Below, piece by piece: positions 43,688-52,808 of a DNA stretch of 64,000 nt. The DNA is from Rhodalgimonas zhirmunskyi (GTDB lineage Bacteria; Pseudomonadota; Alphaproteobacteria; Rhodobacterales; Rhodobacteraceae). The stretch lies in the NCBI GenBank assembly GCA_030848925.1, contig JANFFA010000002.1:620001-684000 (forward strand). Reading direction: 5' to 3'. The translations under genes and the position numbers were made by a program. The stretch's first letter is position 1, and every line of letters starts with the position of its first letter. The notes below the pieces were generated by a model. It was not told the DNA's origin and searched no databases. It saw nothing but the letters and a program-made list of their open reading frames with translations.

Positions 43688-43736
43688 CCTAATTTTCGTG
43701 CAGGCGGGGTCGATGCTGCCCGCCTTGCCCGCGCTG

Positions 43737-45260
43737 TTACTTGATGCGCTGACCGTTGGCCGAAATCTCGCCTGATTTCTTGATTTCCAGCGTCGAGGTG
43801 AGCGTGTCCTCACCCTCACCCGGTACGGCAAACATGCCCATCATCATCCGCGCGCCCATCATCTGATCTTGCGGCACCAGGCCCATGGCAACGAGCTTGT
43901 CCATCAGCCCGTTGGCGCCCACGATCTTGAGGTTGAGCGTCCCGTCGATGCCGTTTGCCCCTTGGCTCATCATCGCGGCCTGCATGTCGACATCGGCCGC
44001 GCCGGTGCCGGTCACCGAGGCGCCCGCAGCGGTGATTTCCAATTCCTCGATCTTGAGTGTCTGCAAATCGCCCGGCATGGTTTCACCGCTTTCGACCGCG
44101 GCCATCTGTGCCTCGTCGAGCAAATCAAAGCCAAGCTTGCCTGTCCCGCTGACATCAAGCGCGATCGTTGCGGGATCCCGCGGCAATTGTGCGCCCGGAT
44201 CGATCATGCCCCAGATCTGCTCAGACATCACGAAATCACGCAGGGCGATCCCCATGGAGAAGTCTTGCGTATCATCGGATTTGACGACGGGCACGGCCAC
44301 ATCATAGCCGATTTGCCCGGCCTCGAAGGAAACGGGGAACGGCACATCACCGCCTTGGAAATTCACCTTCAATCCAGAAGCGCCCACGCTGTACTGCAGC
44401 CCCTTTTCGGACATGGCCGCATCGACTGATCCGCCGGTCGTGCTGGTGTTTGCTGTAATCTGATCGCCCTCTTCGGTGAAGAGGAAGTTCATCTGGCCAC
44501 CGGAATGAACGAACTTGCCGGCAAAATTGAAGCCCGCCTTGATCATCGCGTTCATGTCGTCGCTGTTCATTTGCCCCATCGGGTAATCCCCGGCGCCCTC
44601 GAACGACAGACCCTTAAGGTCGCCTTGAACATCGACATATTCATCCGCAGCGTCGGGATTGGCGAACTTGAATGCATAGCCGAGTGCTCCGGCTTTCATC
44701 TGCTGGGTCACGTTGCGCAGATTGCCGGTTTTGGTGGTTGTTGCGCCGGCAACATCGGTAAGCGAGAAGATGCCCTTTTCAACCGGAACTGTCTCGCCAT
44801 TCGCAGTGACCGACTGCACGTCCAACCCCAGGTTCACGGCGGAATAGGTGTAGGTCATCTCTTGCGGTGTGCCCGAAACGATCGCATTGAACCCGTTCTG
44901 GGTAAGGGTCATCGGCACTTCAACCGACTCGCCGCCGCCAACGATCTTGACGTTCACGGCCTCGGAGGCCGGGATCGTTACGGCAACGGTTCCGTCGCCC
45001 TGGTTGGTGTAGCTGATCTCGCCCATCATGATGGTGATCGTGCCCTCGTCTTCGGGAAGAGGCATGGTCATCGAAAGATCGCTCGTGGTCAGCGTGTCGC
45101 CCGAGGTGGCCTCGGTCGCGGTAACGGAGTAGCCCATGCTCTCCATGTAGCCTTTCCAATCGCCCCAAACGTCCTGAGCCGATACATCGGCAAAGGCCGC
45201 TGATCCGGTAATGATTAATGCCAGTGCGGTCGTGCCGCTCAAATTTTTGAAACTCGACAT
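43737..45260 (-). CDS. DUF2125 secreted protein, paralogue B
   Basis: A 507-residue protein with a signal peptide (about 1-25, ending SAAFADV) and the same plan as paralogue A: VWGDWKGYMESMGY near the mature start, matching AWKGWQAQIKAMG, and the end PGEGEDTLTSTLEIKKSGEI. Sequence in the middle has diverged. Function unknown. AGGAAGGACG precedes the ATG at 45260. It lies upstream of paralogue A and has its own terminator, so the two are probably separate units. Confidence 0.85.
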   Translation of the reverse strand: MSSFKNLSGTTALALIITGSAAFADVSAQDVWGDWKGYMESMGYSVTATEATSGDTLTTSDLSMTMPLPEDEGTITIMMGEISYTNQGDGTVAVTIPASEAVNVKIVGGGESVEVPMTLTQNGFNAIVSGTPQEMTYTYSAVNLGLDVQSVTANGETVPVEKGIFSLTDVAGATTTKTGNLRNVTQQMKAGALGYAFKFANPDAADEYVDVQGDLKGLSFEGAGDYPMGQMNSDDMNAMIKAGFNFAGKFVHSGGQMNFLFTEEGDQITANTSTTGGSVDAAMSEKGLQYSVGASGLKVNFQGGDVPFPVSFEAGQIGYDVAVPVVKSDDTQDFSMGIALRDFVMSEQIWGMIDPGAQLPRDPATIALDVSGTGKLGFDLLDEAQMAAVESGETMPGDLQTLKIEELEITAAGASVTGTGAADVDMQAAMMSQGANGIDGTLNLKIVGANGLMDKLVAMGLVPQDQMMGARMMMGMFAVPGEGEDTLTSTLEIKKSGEISANGQRIK

Positions 45261-45486
45261 GCAGTCGTCCTTCCTTATGAAAAGCGTTTCTTTCATCTTG
45301 GGCGACCTCTTATCGGATTCAACCCCGAAAGCACCTGCCCAAATTCAACTCCTCCGAAAACCGGCAGAGAAACGCGGTTCTGCAACCTAACCCTGAATCA
45401 CAGGCCAAATACAGGGGCAGAAAACGCGGGTGGACCGGTCTCTTGGCATAGTTTACCAAACAATCATGACCGAAGGGGAGGCATAA

Positions 45487-46239
45487 ATGACCGACTTGAC
45501 AGGAAAAACCGCGCTTATTACCGGCGCCAGTCGTGGTATCGGCGAAGCGGCTGCGCGACTTTTTGCAAAGCAGGGCGCAAACGTGGTTCTTGCCGCTCGC
45601 GGGCAGGACAAGATCAGCCGCATCGCGGATGAGATCGGCGCCAATGCCCGCGCCGTGGCCTGCGACGTGGCGCAATTTGAAGATATGCGCCATGCAGTGG
45701 ATCTGGCCTGCGAGGCCTTCGGCGGGCTTGATATCCTTGTCGGAAACGCAGGCATGATCGAGCCGATTTCCCACATTGAAAGCACCGACGCCGAGGACTG
45801 GGGACGCGCAATCGACGTCAACCTCAAGGGTGTTTTTCACGGCATGCGCGCCGCGCTGCCGGTGATGCGCGAAAAGGGCGGCGGCACGATCATCACGATC
45901 AGTTCGGGCGCCGCGCATAGTCCCCTTGAGGGCTGGAGCGCCTATTGCGCATCGAAGGCGGGCGCCGCGATGCTGACCCGTTCGGCGCATCTTGAATTGG
46001 GCGGTGACGGCTTGCGCATCATGGGGCTTTCGCCCGGCACGGTCGCCACGCAGATGCAGCGCGAGATCAAGTCCAGCGGTTTGAATCCGGTCAGCCAACT
46101 TGAGTGGGAAGATCACGTTCCCCCCGAATGGCCCGCGAAATGCCTGTTGTGGATGTGCGATGCCGACTCGGACGACTACCTTGGCGAGGAAATCTCGCTG
46201 CGCGACGAAGCGATCCGCCAACGGCTGGGCCTCTCGTGA
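45487..46239 (+). CDS. SDR family oxidoreductase
   Basis: A 250-residue short-chain dehydrogenase. TGASRGIG (13-20) binds NAD(P), NAGM near 89 is conserved, and the Ser-Tyr-Lys set lies in ISSGAAHSPLEGWSAYCASKAG. Substrate unknown. GAAGGGGAGG precedes the ATG. Its TGA overlaps the GTG of the enoyl-CoA hydratase (GTGA), suggesting coupled action on an acyl-CoA intermediate. Confidence 0.9.
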   Translation: MTDLTGKTALITGASRGIGEAAARLFAKQGANVVLAARGQDKISRIADEIGANARAVACDVAQFEDMRHAVDLACEAFGGLDILVGNAGMIEPISHIESTDAEDWGRAIDVNLKGVFHGMRAALPVMREKGGGTIITISSGAAHSPLEGWSAYCASKAGAAMLTRSAHLELGGDGLRIMGLSPGTVATQMQREIKSSGLNPVSQLEWEDHVPPEWPAKCLLWMCDADSDDYLGEEISLRDEAIRQRLGLS

Positions 46240-46847
46240 TACGGCTCGAGCAGGATAGCGGGCTTTGGATTGCCACGATTGACCGGCCGGACAAGGCCAA
46301 TTCACTGACTGGCGCGATGCTGGAAGAGCTTTGCAACATCGCAGAGCGCGCCAGCGATGCGCGCGCCCTGATCCTGACCGGTCAGGGGCGCGTTTTTTCC
46401 GCCGGGGCCGATTTGGACGAGGCGCGCGCAGGTCTGGCCACCTCCCCTCTGTGGGAGCGCCTTTCAGGGGCGATTAACGGTCTTCCCGGACTCACCATCG
46501 CCGCGCTCAATGGCACGTTGGCGGGTGGCGCGATGGGAATGGCGCTGGCCTGTGATTTGCGCATCGCGGTTCCGGCGGCCAAGTTCTTTTACCCGGTGAT
46601 GAAGCTTGGCTTCCTGCCGCAGCCGTCCGATCCGCAGCGAATGGCCGCTTTGATTGGCCCTGCACGGGCCAAGATGATCCTGATGGGCGGGCAGAAGATC
46701 ACTGCTGATGAGGCGCTGTCCTGGGGGCTTGTCGATCGCATATGCGAGGCCGACGCGCTACTCGACAGCGCGCGCGACATCGCGGCGGATACGATCGCAC
46801 AGGACCCGGAAATCGCCAGCGCGATCAAGGCCCTGATCCCGCGCTAA
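46236..46847 (+). CDS. Enoyl-CoA hydratase/isomerase family protein
   Basis: A 203-residue crotonase-superfamily protein, shorter than the usual 260 because the C-terminal helical extension is reduced. GRVFSAGADLDEA supplies one oxyanion-hole turn and LAGGAMGMALACDLRIA the other. The catalytic Glu of hydratases is not evident, so isomerase, thioesterase or another crotonase role is possible. The GTG start overlaps the SDR stop. Confidence 0.85.
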   Translation: MIRLEQDSGLWIATIDRPDKANSLTGAMLEELCNIAERASDARALILTGQGRVFSAGADLDEARAGLATSPLWERLSGAINGLPGLTIAALNGTLAGGAMGMALACDLRIAVPAAKFFYPVMKLGFLPQPSDPQRMAALIGPARAKMILMGGQKITADEALSWGLVDRICEADALLDSARDIAADTIAQDPEIASAIKALIPR

Positions 46848-46999
46848 TCCTAGTTTCTCCGAGCACGGCGGGGTTTTGCGCCCTCGACGGTTCATTTGTT
46901 AGGCAGCCGTGCCCGGCTGCGGGCGCGGCAATACTCTGTGCTTGCAGGCGCGGCGCAAGCGCGTAACCTGACCCCGAATGGCCAACATGGGGTGCGCAG

Positions 47000-48391
47000 A
47001 TGACTTTGAAATTCGCCGACGCAGAGAGCGCAGATCAGGCGCTGCCGCTTGTCCTTCTGGAAAAGGATGCATTGGCGGAATGGCTTGGGGGCCAAAGCGC
47101 GGCGACAGCGGCATGGGTGCGCGCATCCGGCTTCGAGGCGGCGCTGGGAACGGCGCTGTTGATCCCCGGAGAAGACGGTGCGCCGAAAGCGGCACTGGCC
47201 GGGTATGGCGATGCAGCGGCGCGGGCGCGTGGGCGTTTTCACCTCGCGGGCGCTGCGGCGAAGCTTCCCGAGGGGGTCTATCGGTTGGAAACCGACCTCA
47301 CGGGCGACGCGCTGGCGAACGAGGCGCTGGGCTGGCTTCTGGCGCAATATGCGTTTGATCGCTACGCCAAGGCGAGCGGTATAAAGGCCCGCCTCGTTGC
47401 CCCCGATGGCGTGGATGGGCGGCGGCTTGAAACCATCGCGGCGGGCGAGGCCCTGACTCGCGACCTGATCAACACACCGGCCAGCGACATGGGGCCCGAC
47501 GCGTTGGAGGCCGCCTGCCGGGATCTGGCCAGCCAGTTCGGCGCGTCCTGCGACGTGATCCATGGTGAGGCGCTGCTGGAGCAGAACTTTCCGATGATCC
47601 ATGCCGTCGGGCGGGCCAGCGCCGAGGCGCCGCGCCTGATCGATATGCGCTGGGGCAAAAGCGGGCCGGCGCTGACACTGGTGGGCAAGGGCGTCTGTTT
47701 CGATACCGGCGGGTTGAACCTCAAGCCCGGGGCCTCAATGGGGTTGATGAAGAAGGACATGGGCGGTGCGGCTACCGTTCTGGGACTGGCGCACGACATC
47801 ATGGCGCTGGGGTTGCCGTTGCGGCTTCGTGTGCTGATCCCGGCGGTGGAAAACGCGGTGAGCGGTGAGAGTTTCCGGCCCGGTGATATCCTGACCAGTC
47901 GCAAGGGCCTGACCGTTGAAATCAACAATACCGATGCCGAGGGGCGGCTGGTGCTGGCAGATGCGCTTGCGTATGGGGCTGAAGAAAGCCCTGATCTGAT
48001 GCTATCCATGGCGACGTTGACCGGCGCGGCGCGGGTGGCCGTCGGGCCGGATCTTTCGCCATACTACAGCGACGATGCTGGCGTCGTCGCGGCGCTGGAA
48101 GGGGCGGCGGCACGGGTGGCTGACCCGGTGTGGCGATTGCCGTTCTGGGAGCCTTACGAGAAGATGATCGAGCCGGGGATTGCCGATCTCGACAATGCGC
48201 CGAAGGGCGGGTTTGCCGGATCGATCACGGCGGCGCTGTTCCTGCGCCGGTTCGCGGGCGAGGGACTGCGCTATACCCATTTCGACATCTACGGCTGGCA
48301 ACCCACCGTGGCACCGGGGCGGCCCAAGGGTGGCACTGGCATGGGCGCGCGGGCCCTGCTTGATGCGCTGCCCGAGGTGCTGGGGCTGTGA
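47000..48391 (+). CDS. Leucyl aminopeptidase (M17)
   Basis: A 463-residue M17 aminopeptidase. The two-zinc site lies in VGKGVCFDTGGLNLKP, MKKDMGGAA and the invariant NTDAEGRL. It frees N-terminal residues in peptide turnover and recycling. GGGGTGCGC precedes the ATG. It overlaps the following NlpC/P60 gene by GTGA, and both have links to peptide or wall turnover. Confidence 0.93.
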   Translation: MTLKFADAESADQALPLVLLEKDALAEWLGGQSAATAAWVRASGFEAALGTALLIPGEDGAPKAALAGYGDAAARARGRFHLAGAAAKLPEGVYRLETDLTGDALANEALGWLLAQYAFDRYAKASGIKARLVAPDGVDGRRLETIAAGEALTRDLINTPASDMGPDALEAACRDLASQFGASCDVIHGEALLEQNFPMIHAVGRASAEAPRLIDMRWGKSGPALTLVGKGVCFDTGGLNLKPGASMGLMKKDMGGAATVLGLAHDIMALGLPLRLRVLIPAVENAVSGESFRPGDILTSRKGLTVEINNTDAEGRLVLADALAYGAEESPDLMLSMATLTGAARVAVGPDLSPYYSDDAGVVAALEGAAARVADPVWRLPFWEPYEKMIEPGIADLDNAPKGGFAGSITAALFLRRFAGEGLRYTHFDIYGWQPTVAPGRPKGGTGMGARALLDALPEVLGL

Positions 48392-49233
48392 GCAAGCTCA
48401 GCCAAGACCGACGGCTTCTCGCCGCCAACGGGCGCGTCGCCGATGTCGCGTTGCGCGGAATGGTCGAAGCCGAGCGTTTTGTCGAGGGGGCGGCGCGACA
48501 GCTGTCCGTCCCTGTGGCCGATCTCTTGCACGCGCCGGGGGGACGACGGGAGCGGCAAGTGGTGACCGGTGCCTGCCTCTCGGTGTTCGAGGAACGCGAT
48601 GGCTGGTCCTTCGTGCGGGCCGAGGCGGATGGCTACGTTGGATACATCCAAAGCAATCTGTTGGAGAGTGCGCAGGAGGCCACGCATATCGTCAACGCCC
48701 GGGCGACGCATCTTTACCCCGAGGCCGATTTCAAGGCGCATGAGCTGGAAAGCCTGAGCATGGGCGCGCGGCTTAACGTCCTGTCGGTGGGTCCAAGGTT
48801 TGCCGAGACGGACAAGGGTTTCGTTCCCAAGGCGCACCTGCGGGCGCTCGATGATACAGAGCACGACCCGGTTACCGTGGCCGAAAGGCTGATCGGAACG
48901 CCGTATCTCTGGGGAGGGAACAGCGCATTCGGGATCGATTGTTCGGGTCTGGTGCAGATGGGGCTTCTGGCCTGTGGTCTTGCTTGCCCGGGCGACAGCG
49001 ACATGCAGGAAGCCGCGCTGGGCGAAGACCTTGGCAACCGCGCGCCGCGCCGGGGCGATCTCTACTTCTGGAAAGGACATGTTGCATTCGTGGCGGATGA
49101 GGAGACGCTGCTGCATGCAAACGTGCATCACATGGCCGTGGCCCACGAGGGGCTGGAGGAGGCGGTGAACCGTATCGCAGAGCAGGGGGATGGCCCTGTG
49201 ACTGCGCGCAAGAGACTGGAGTTGACCAAATGA
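48388..49233 (+). CDS. NlpC/P60 endopeptidase with SH3b domains
   Basis: A 281-residue protein. SH3b-like regions occupy about residues 55-155 and a C-terminal NlpC/P60 cysteine peptidase follows, with C185 (GIDCSGLV), H231 (KGHVAFV) and H243. It should cut gamma-D-glutamyl-diamino acid bonds in peptidoglycan peptides. No signal peptide is seen, so recycling of imported muropeptides is likely. GTG start overlaps the aminopeptidase; its TGA overlaps the agmatinase ATG. Confidence 0.88.
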   Translation: MSKLSQDRRLLAANGRVADVALRGMVEAERFVEGAARQLSVPVADLLHAPGGRRERQVVTGACLSVFEERDGWSFVRAEADGYVGYIQSNLLESAQEATHIVNARATHLYPEADFKAHELESLSMGARLNVLSVGPRFAETDKGFVPKAHLRALDDTEHDPVTVAERLIGTPYLWGGNSAFGIDCSGLVQMGLLACGLACPGDSDMQEAALGEDLGNRAPRRGDLYFWKGHVAFVADEETLLHANVHHMAVAHEGLEEAVNRIAEQGDGPVTARKRLELTK

Positions 49234-50192
49234 GCGATCCCTTCTTCCACCCCGTAAGCGGTTTCGACCTGCCCCGTTTCGCAGGCGTCCCCACGTTCAT
49301 GCGCCTGCCGCATGTGGCGCCCGGCGATGCGCGGTTTGGCGACGTGCAGCTTGGTATTATCGGTGTCCCCTGGGACAGCGGCACGACAAACCGACCTGGC
49401 CCGCGTCATGGGCCGCGCCAGTTGCGCGATGCCTCGACGATGATCCGGGCCGAGCACCCTGTCTCGGGCGTGCGCCCCTTCGAGGCGGCCAATCTGGCCG
49501 ATCTCGGCGATGTGGGGCCGAACCCGGCGGATATACCCGACAGCATGGCGCGGATCACCGCGTTTTACGAAAAGGTTGTCGGCGCCGGTATCCGCCCGCT
49601 CACGGCAGGTGGCGATCATCTGACCACGCTGCCGGTCTTGCGCGCGGTGGCGGCCAAGGGCCCGGTGGGCATGATCCATTTTGACAGTCACACCGACCTG
49701 TTCGACAGCTACTTCGGTGGCACCATGTATACCCACGGCACCCCCTTCCGCCGCGCGGTCGAAGAGGGGCTTCTCGACCCCAAGCGCGTTGTCCAGATCG
49801 GGATCCGGGGGACCATGTACGATCACGAAGATCGCGACTTTGCCAAGGCAGAAGGCATCCGGATCATCCCGATTGAGGAGTTTTTCGCCCGTGGTATCGC
49901 GGATGTCATGGCCGAGGCGCGCGAGATCGTCGGGGATGGGGATACTTATATCTCTTACGATATCGATTTCGTCGATCCGACCTTCGCCCCGGGAACGGGC
50001 ACGCCTGAGGTTGGCGGACCGAACTCCTACCAGGCGTTGCAGGTGGTGCGCGAACTTACCGGAGTCAGGATCGTGGGTGCCGATTTGGTCGAGGTCTCTC
50101 CGCCGTTCGACGCCAGTGGCGGAACGGCGTTCCTTGGTGTGTCGATTATGTTTGAGCTTTTGTGCCAGATGGTGTCGCATTTGGCCCGGTAG
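49230..50192 (+). CDS. speB: Agmatinase (ureohydrolase family)
   Basis: A 320-residue ureohydrolase. The Mn2+ ligands are all present: H130 (GGDHLTT), D152, H154 and D156 (HFDSHTD), D244 and D246 (SYDIDFVDP). Agmatinase makes putrescine and urea; guanidinobutyrase or proclavaminate-type activity is possible. It is translated with the NlpC gene (ATGA overlap), an odd pairing for polyamine metabolism. Good length and no missing residue. Confidence 0.9.
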   Translation: MSDPFFHPVSGFDLPRFAGVPTFMRLPHVAPGDARFGDVQLGIIGVPWDSGTTNRPGPRHGPRQLRDASTMIRAEHPVSGVRPFEAANLADLGDVGPNPADIPDSMARITAFYEKVVGAGIRPLTAGGDHLTTLPVLRAVAAKGPVGMIHFDSHTDLFDSYFGGTMYTHGTPFRRAVEEGLLDPKRVVQIGIRGTMYDHEDRDFAKAEGIRIIPIEEFFARGIADVMAEAREIVGDGDTYISYDIDFVDPTFAPGTGTPEVGGPNSYQALQVVRELTGVRIVGADLVEVSPPFDASGGTAFLGVSIMFELLCQMVSHLAR

Positions 50193-50193
50193 G

Positions 50194-50230
50194 CTGCTTC
50201 CGGCGGGAGTATTTTAAGGAAAAATGAAAG
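50194..50230 (-). repeat. Dispersed intergenic palindromic repeat, copy 5
   Basis: On the minus strand it reads CTTTCATTTTTCCTTAAAAT then ACTCCCGCCGG, the same head as copy 2 at 29729. The hairpin part is short. It lies in the gap after speB. Confidence 0.55.
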
Positions 50231-50312
50231 GTCACGGCGCTTTTTGTTTTCCAACATCACGCATCGGGGCTGGGGAGAAGGCCCCGATACGGCCTAAAGG
50301 AAGGACGAGGCG

Positions 50313-52358
50313 ATGTCGAAGGATCCGCTGCTACAACCTTACAAGCTCAAGCACTTGACCCTGCGCAACCGGATCATGACCACCGCGCACGAGCCGGCCT
50401 ATGCCGAAGAGGGCATGCCAAAAGAGCGCTACATCGCTTATCACGAGGAACGGGCCAAGGCCGGGATCGCGATGGCGATGACGGCGGGTTCAGCCAGCGT
50501 CAGCCGCGACAGCCCACCCGCATTCAACAATATCCTTGCATGGAAAGACGAGGTGGTTCCGTGGATACGCCGCTTGACCGACGCGATCCACGAACATGGC
50601 GCAGTGGCAATGATCCAGTTGACGCATCTTGGCCGCCGGACCGGTTGGAACAAGGGCGACTGGCTACCCTCGCTTGCCCCGGGGCCACACAAGGAACCGG
50701 CGCATCGCGCCTTTCCCAAGGTGATGGAGGAGTGGGACATTGCCCGCGTGATCCGCGATTTCGCGGATGCGGCCGAGCGGATGCAGGCAGGAGGAATGGA
50801 CGGGATCGAGCTTGAAGCCTATGGCCATCTGCTCGAACAGTTCTGGTCGCCGCTGACCAATCGGTTGGAGGGCGAGTACGGGCTTGGACGCCTCGAAAGC
50901 CGTATCCGGTTCACCATGGATGTGCTTGAGGAAACGCGCAAACGCGTGGGGCCTGAGTTCGTTATCGGGCTGCGATACACCGCTGACGAGGCCACACCGG
51001 GCGGTACGACCGAGGAAGAGGGCCTCGAGATTGCGCGGATTTTCCGTGACAGCGGCATGGTGGATTTCCTCAACGTGATCAGGGGCCGAATTTCCACCGA
51101 TCCGGCGCTGGTCGGGGTGATCCCGATCCAAGGCATGAAATCCGCGCCGCATCTGGATTTCGCAGGAAAAATACGCGCCGAAATCGGGCTGCCTACCTTT
51201 CATGCCGCTCGGATCCCCGATGTGGCCACAGCGCGTCACGCGGTACAGGCGGGGCTTCTCGACATGGTAGGCATGACCCGCGCTCATATCGCGGACCCGC
51301 ATATCGTGCGAAAGATCATGTCAGGACAGGAAGACGATATCCGTCCCTGTGTTGGCGCTACGTATTGTCTCGACCGGATTTATGAAGCGGGTGGTGCCCT
51401 TTGCATTCACAATCCCTCAACCGGACGCGAGCGTGAGCAGCCGCACGAAATTCCCGCTGCTACGCAGAGGAAACGTGTCGTTGTCGTGGGCGCGGGACCC
51501 GGCGGGTTGGAGGCCGCGCGAGTGGCCGCGGTAAGAGGCCACGACGTGATTGTGCTTGAAGCGCAGGGCAATCCGGGCGGACAGGTGCGGCTGACCGCAC
51601 AGCATCCACGCCGCCGCGAAATGATCGGCATCGTCGATTGGCGCATGGCGCAATGCGCCGCGCGCGATGTGGAATTCCGGTTCAACTGCTGGGCCGAGGC
51701 AGAAGATGTGATCGCGCTGAAGCCGGATACTGTGATCATCGCCACGGGCGGCCTGCCCAATACCGTATTGCTTGAGCAGCATGAGGAGCAGGCTCTCGCC
51801 GTAACCGCTTGGGATATCCTTTCGGGCGATGCGAAACCCGGTGAAAGTGTTCTGATTTTTGATGAAGCGGGGGATCACGCGGGTCTTATGGCGGCCGAGA
51901 TCTGTGCGCAGGCGGGCGCGAAGGTCGAGGTGATGACCCCGGATCGAAGCTTTGCGCCGGAAGTCATGGGCATGAACCTCTCGCCCTATCTGGCCGAGTT
52001 GCAGCGCCACGATGTCCTGACCACGATTGGCCGTCGCTTGGCGGGCATTGAGCGCGACGGCAATCTTCTGAAGGCGCGGATTGGGACCGATTACTCTGAT
52101 TATGTGAGCGAAAAGCTCTATGATCAGATCGTCGTGAATTGCGGCATCCTGCCGATGGATGAACTCTATTTCGAACTCAAGCCGCTTAGCAAAAACCTGG
52201 GAGAGGTGGATTACGAAGCGCTGATCTCGGGTGCGCCGCAAGATGTGCAACGTAGCTCGGGCGGCGCGTTCGAGTTGTATCGAATCGGAGATGCCGTAAG
52301 CGCGAGAAACACCCACGCAGCGATTTATGATGCACTCAGGTTGGTGCGGCAGATCTGA
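50313..52358 (+). CDS. NADH:flavin oxidoreductase, StcD/DgcA-type demethylase
   Basis: A 681-residue old yellow enzyme fused to an Fe-S and FAD/NAD part. The FMN barrel spans about 1-335 with MTTAHEPAYAEEGMPKERYIAYHEE, then a cysteine patch DIRPCVGATYCLDRIYEAGGALC, then GAGPGGLEAARVAA for FAD. The 2,4-dienoyl-CoA reductase motif has a fourth cysteine that is alanine here. This pattern fits dimethylglycine or N-methylproline demethylases of stachydrine or betaine breakdown. AAGGAAGG precedes the ATG. Substrate assignment is by resemblance only. Confidence 0.82.
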   Translation: MSKDPLLQPYKLKHLTLRNRIMTTAHEPAYAEEGMPKERYIAYHEERAKAGIAMAMTAGSASVSRDSPPAFNNILAWKDEVVPWIRRLTDAIHEHGAVAMIQLTHLGRRTGWNKGDWLPSLAPGPHKEPAHRAFPKVMEEWDIARVIRDFADAAERMQAGGMDGIELEAYGHLLEQFWSPLTNRLEGEYGLGRLESRIRFTMDVLEETRKRVGPEFVIGLRYTADEATPGGTTEEEGLEIARIFRDSGMVDFLNVIRGRISTDPALVGVIPIQGMKSAPHLDFAGKIRAEIGLPTFHAARIPDVATARHAVQAGLLDMVGMTRAHIADPHIVRKIMSGQEDDIRPCVGATYCLDRIYEAGGALCIHNPSTGREREQPHEIPAATQRKRVVVVGAGPGGLEAARVAAVRGHDVIVLEAQGNPGGQVRLTAQHPRRREMIGIVDWRMAQCAARDVEFRFNCWAEAEDVIALKPDTVIIATGGLPNTVLLEQHEEQALAVTAWDILSGDAKPGESVLIFDEAGDHAGLMAAEICAQAGAKVEVMTPDRSFAPEVMGMNLSPYLAELQRHDVLTTIGRRLAGIERDGNLLKARIGTDYSDYVSEKLYDQIVVNCGILPMDELYFELKPLSKNLGEVDYEALISGAPQDVQRSSGGAFELYRIGDAVSARNTHAAIYDALRLVRQI

Positions 52359-52696
52359 AAGCCTACGCCGTCGCTCGCCGGGGTGAACGTTGCGCCCTGG
52401 CTGGCCCCATATGAGGACGTGACCACGCACGATGCCTTTGAGTCGAGGCACGCGCTATGGACAGTGCACTTTTTCTCCCAGTCCTCCCTGCAAGCAGCCA
52501 ACGTCGTGCTCGGCGGCGACGGCAATTCATGTACCGTCCTGCCAGCCTAACGAGGTGCAAGAGTGTCCTACCCAAGAACGGGCGCAGGGCCGGTGAGAGA
52601 TGAGGTTCAAGTACGAGCTCGAATGAGAATCGTGCGAAGCCGGGTCGGATGCTCTTGCCAAGCGCATGAGCCTGCGGTAAGGCGCTGGCTCACGGT
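52359..52696. other. 338-bp stretch without a clear gene before tRNA-Pro
   Basis: No supported gene. A 55-codon frame with GTG (52383-52550) lacks a ribosome site and homology. A remnant of a lost gene cannot be excluded. A promoter for the tRNA is expected here. Confidence 0.3.
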
Positions 52697-52773
52697 CGGA
52701 GTGTAGCTCAGCCTGGTAGAGCACTGTCTTCGGGAGGCAGGGGCCGGAGGTTCGAATCCTCTCACTCCGACCA
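52697..52773 (+). tRNA. tRNA-Pro (CGG)
   Basis: A 77-base cloverleaf with encoded CCA. Acceptor CGGAGTG pairs with CACTCCG; D-loop AGCTCAGCCTGGTAGAGC; anticodon arm CTGTC-TTCGGGA-GGCAG reads CGG; T-arm GGAGGTTCGAATCCTC. It decodes the codon CCG. Confidence 0.95.
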
Positions 52774-52780
52774 ATTAAAC

Positions 52781-52808
52781 AAGGCGCCCTCGGGCGCCTT
52801 TGTTGTTT
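52781..52808 (+). terminator. Terminator after tRNA-Pro
   Basis: AAGGCGCCC (52781-52789) pairs with GGGCGCCTT (52792-52800), then TTGTTGTTT. It begins eight bases after the tRNA end. Confidence 0.9.

Noticed and set aside
52383..52550. 55-codon GTG frame before tRNA-Pro
   Set aside because: No ribosome site or homology; too short to support.
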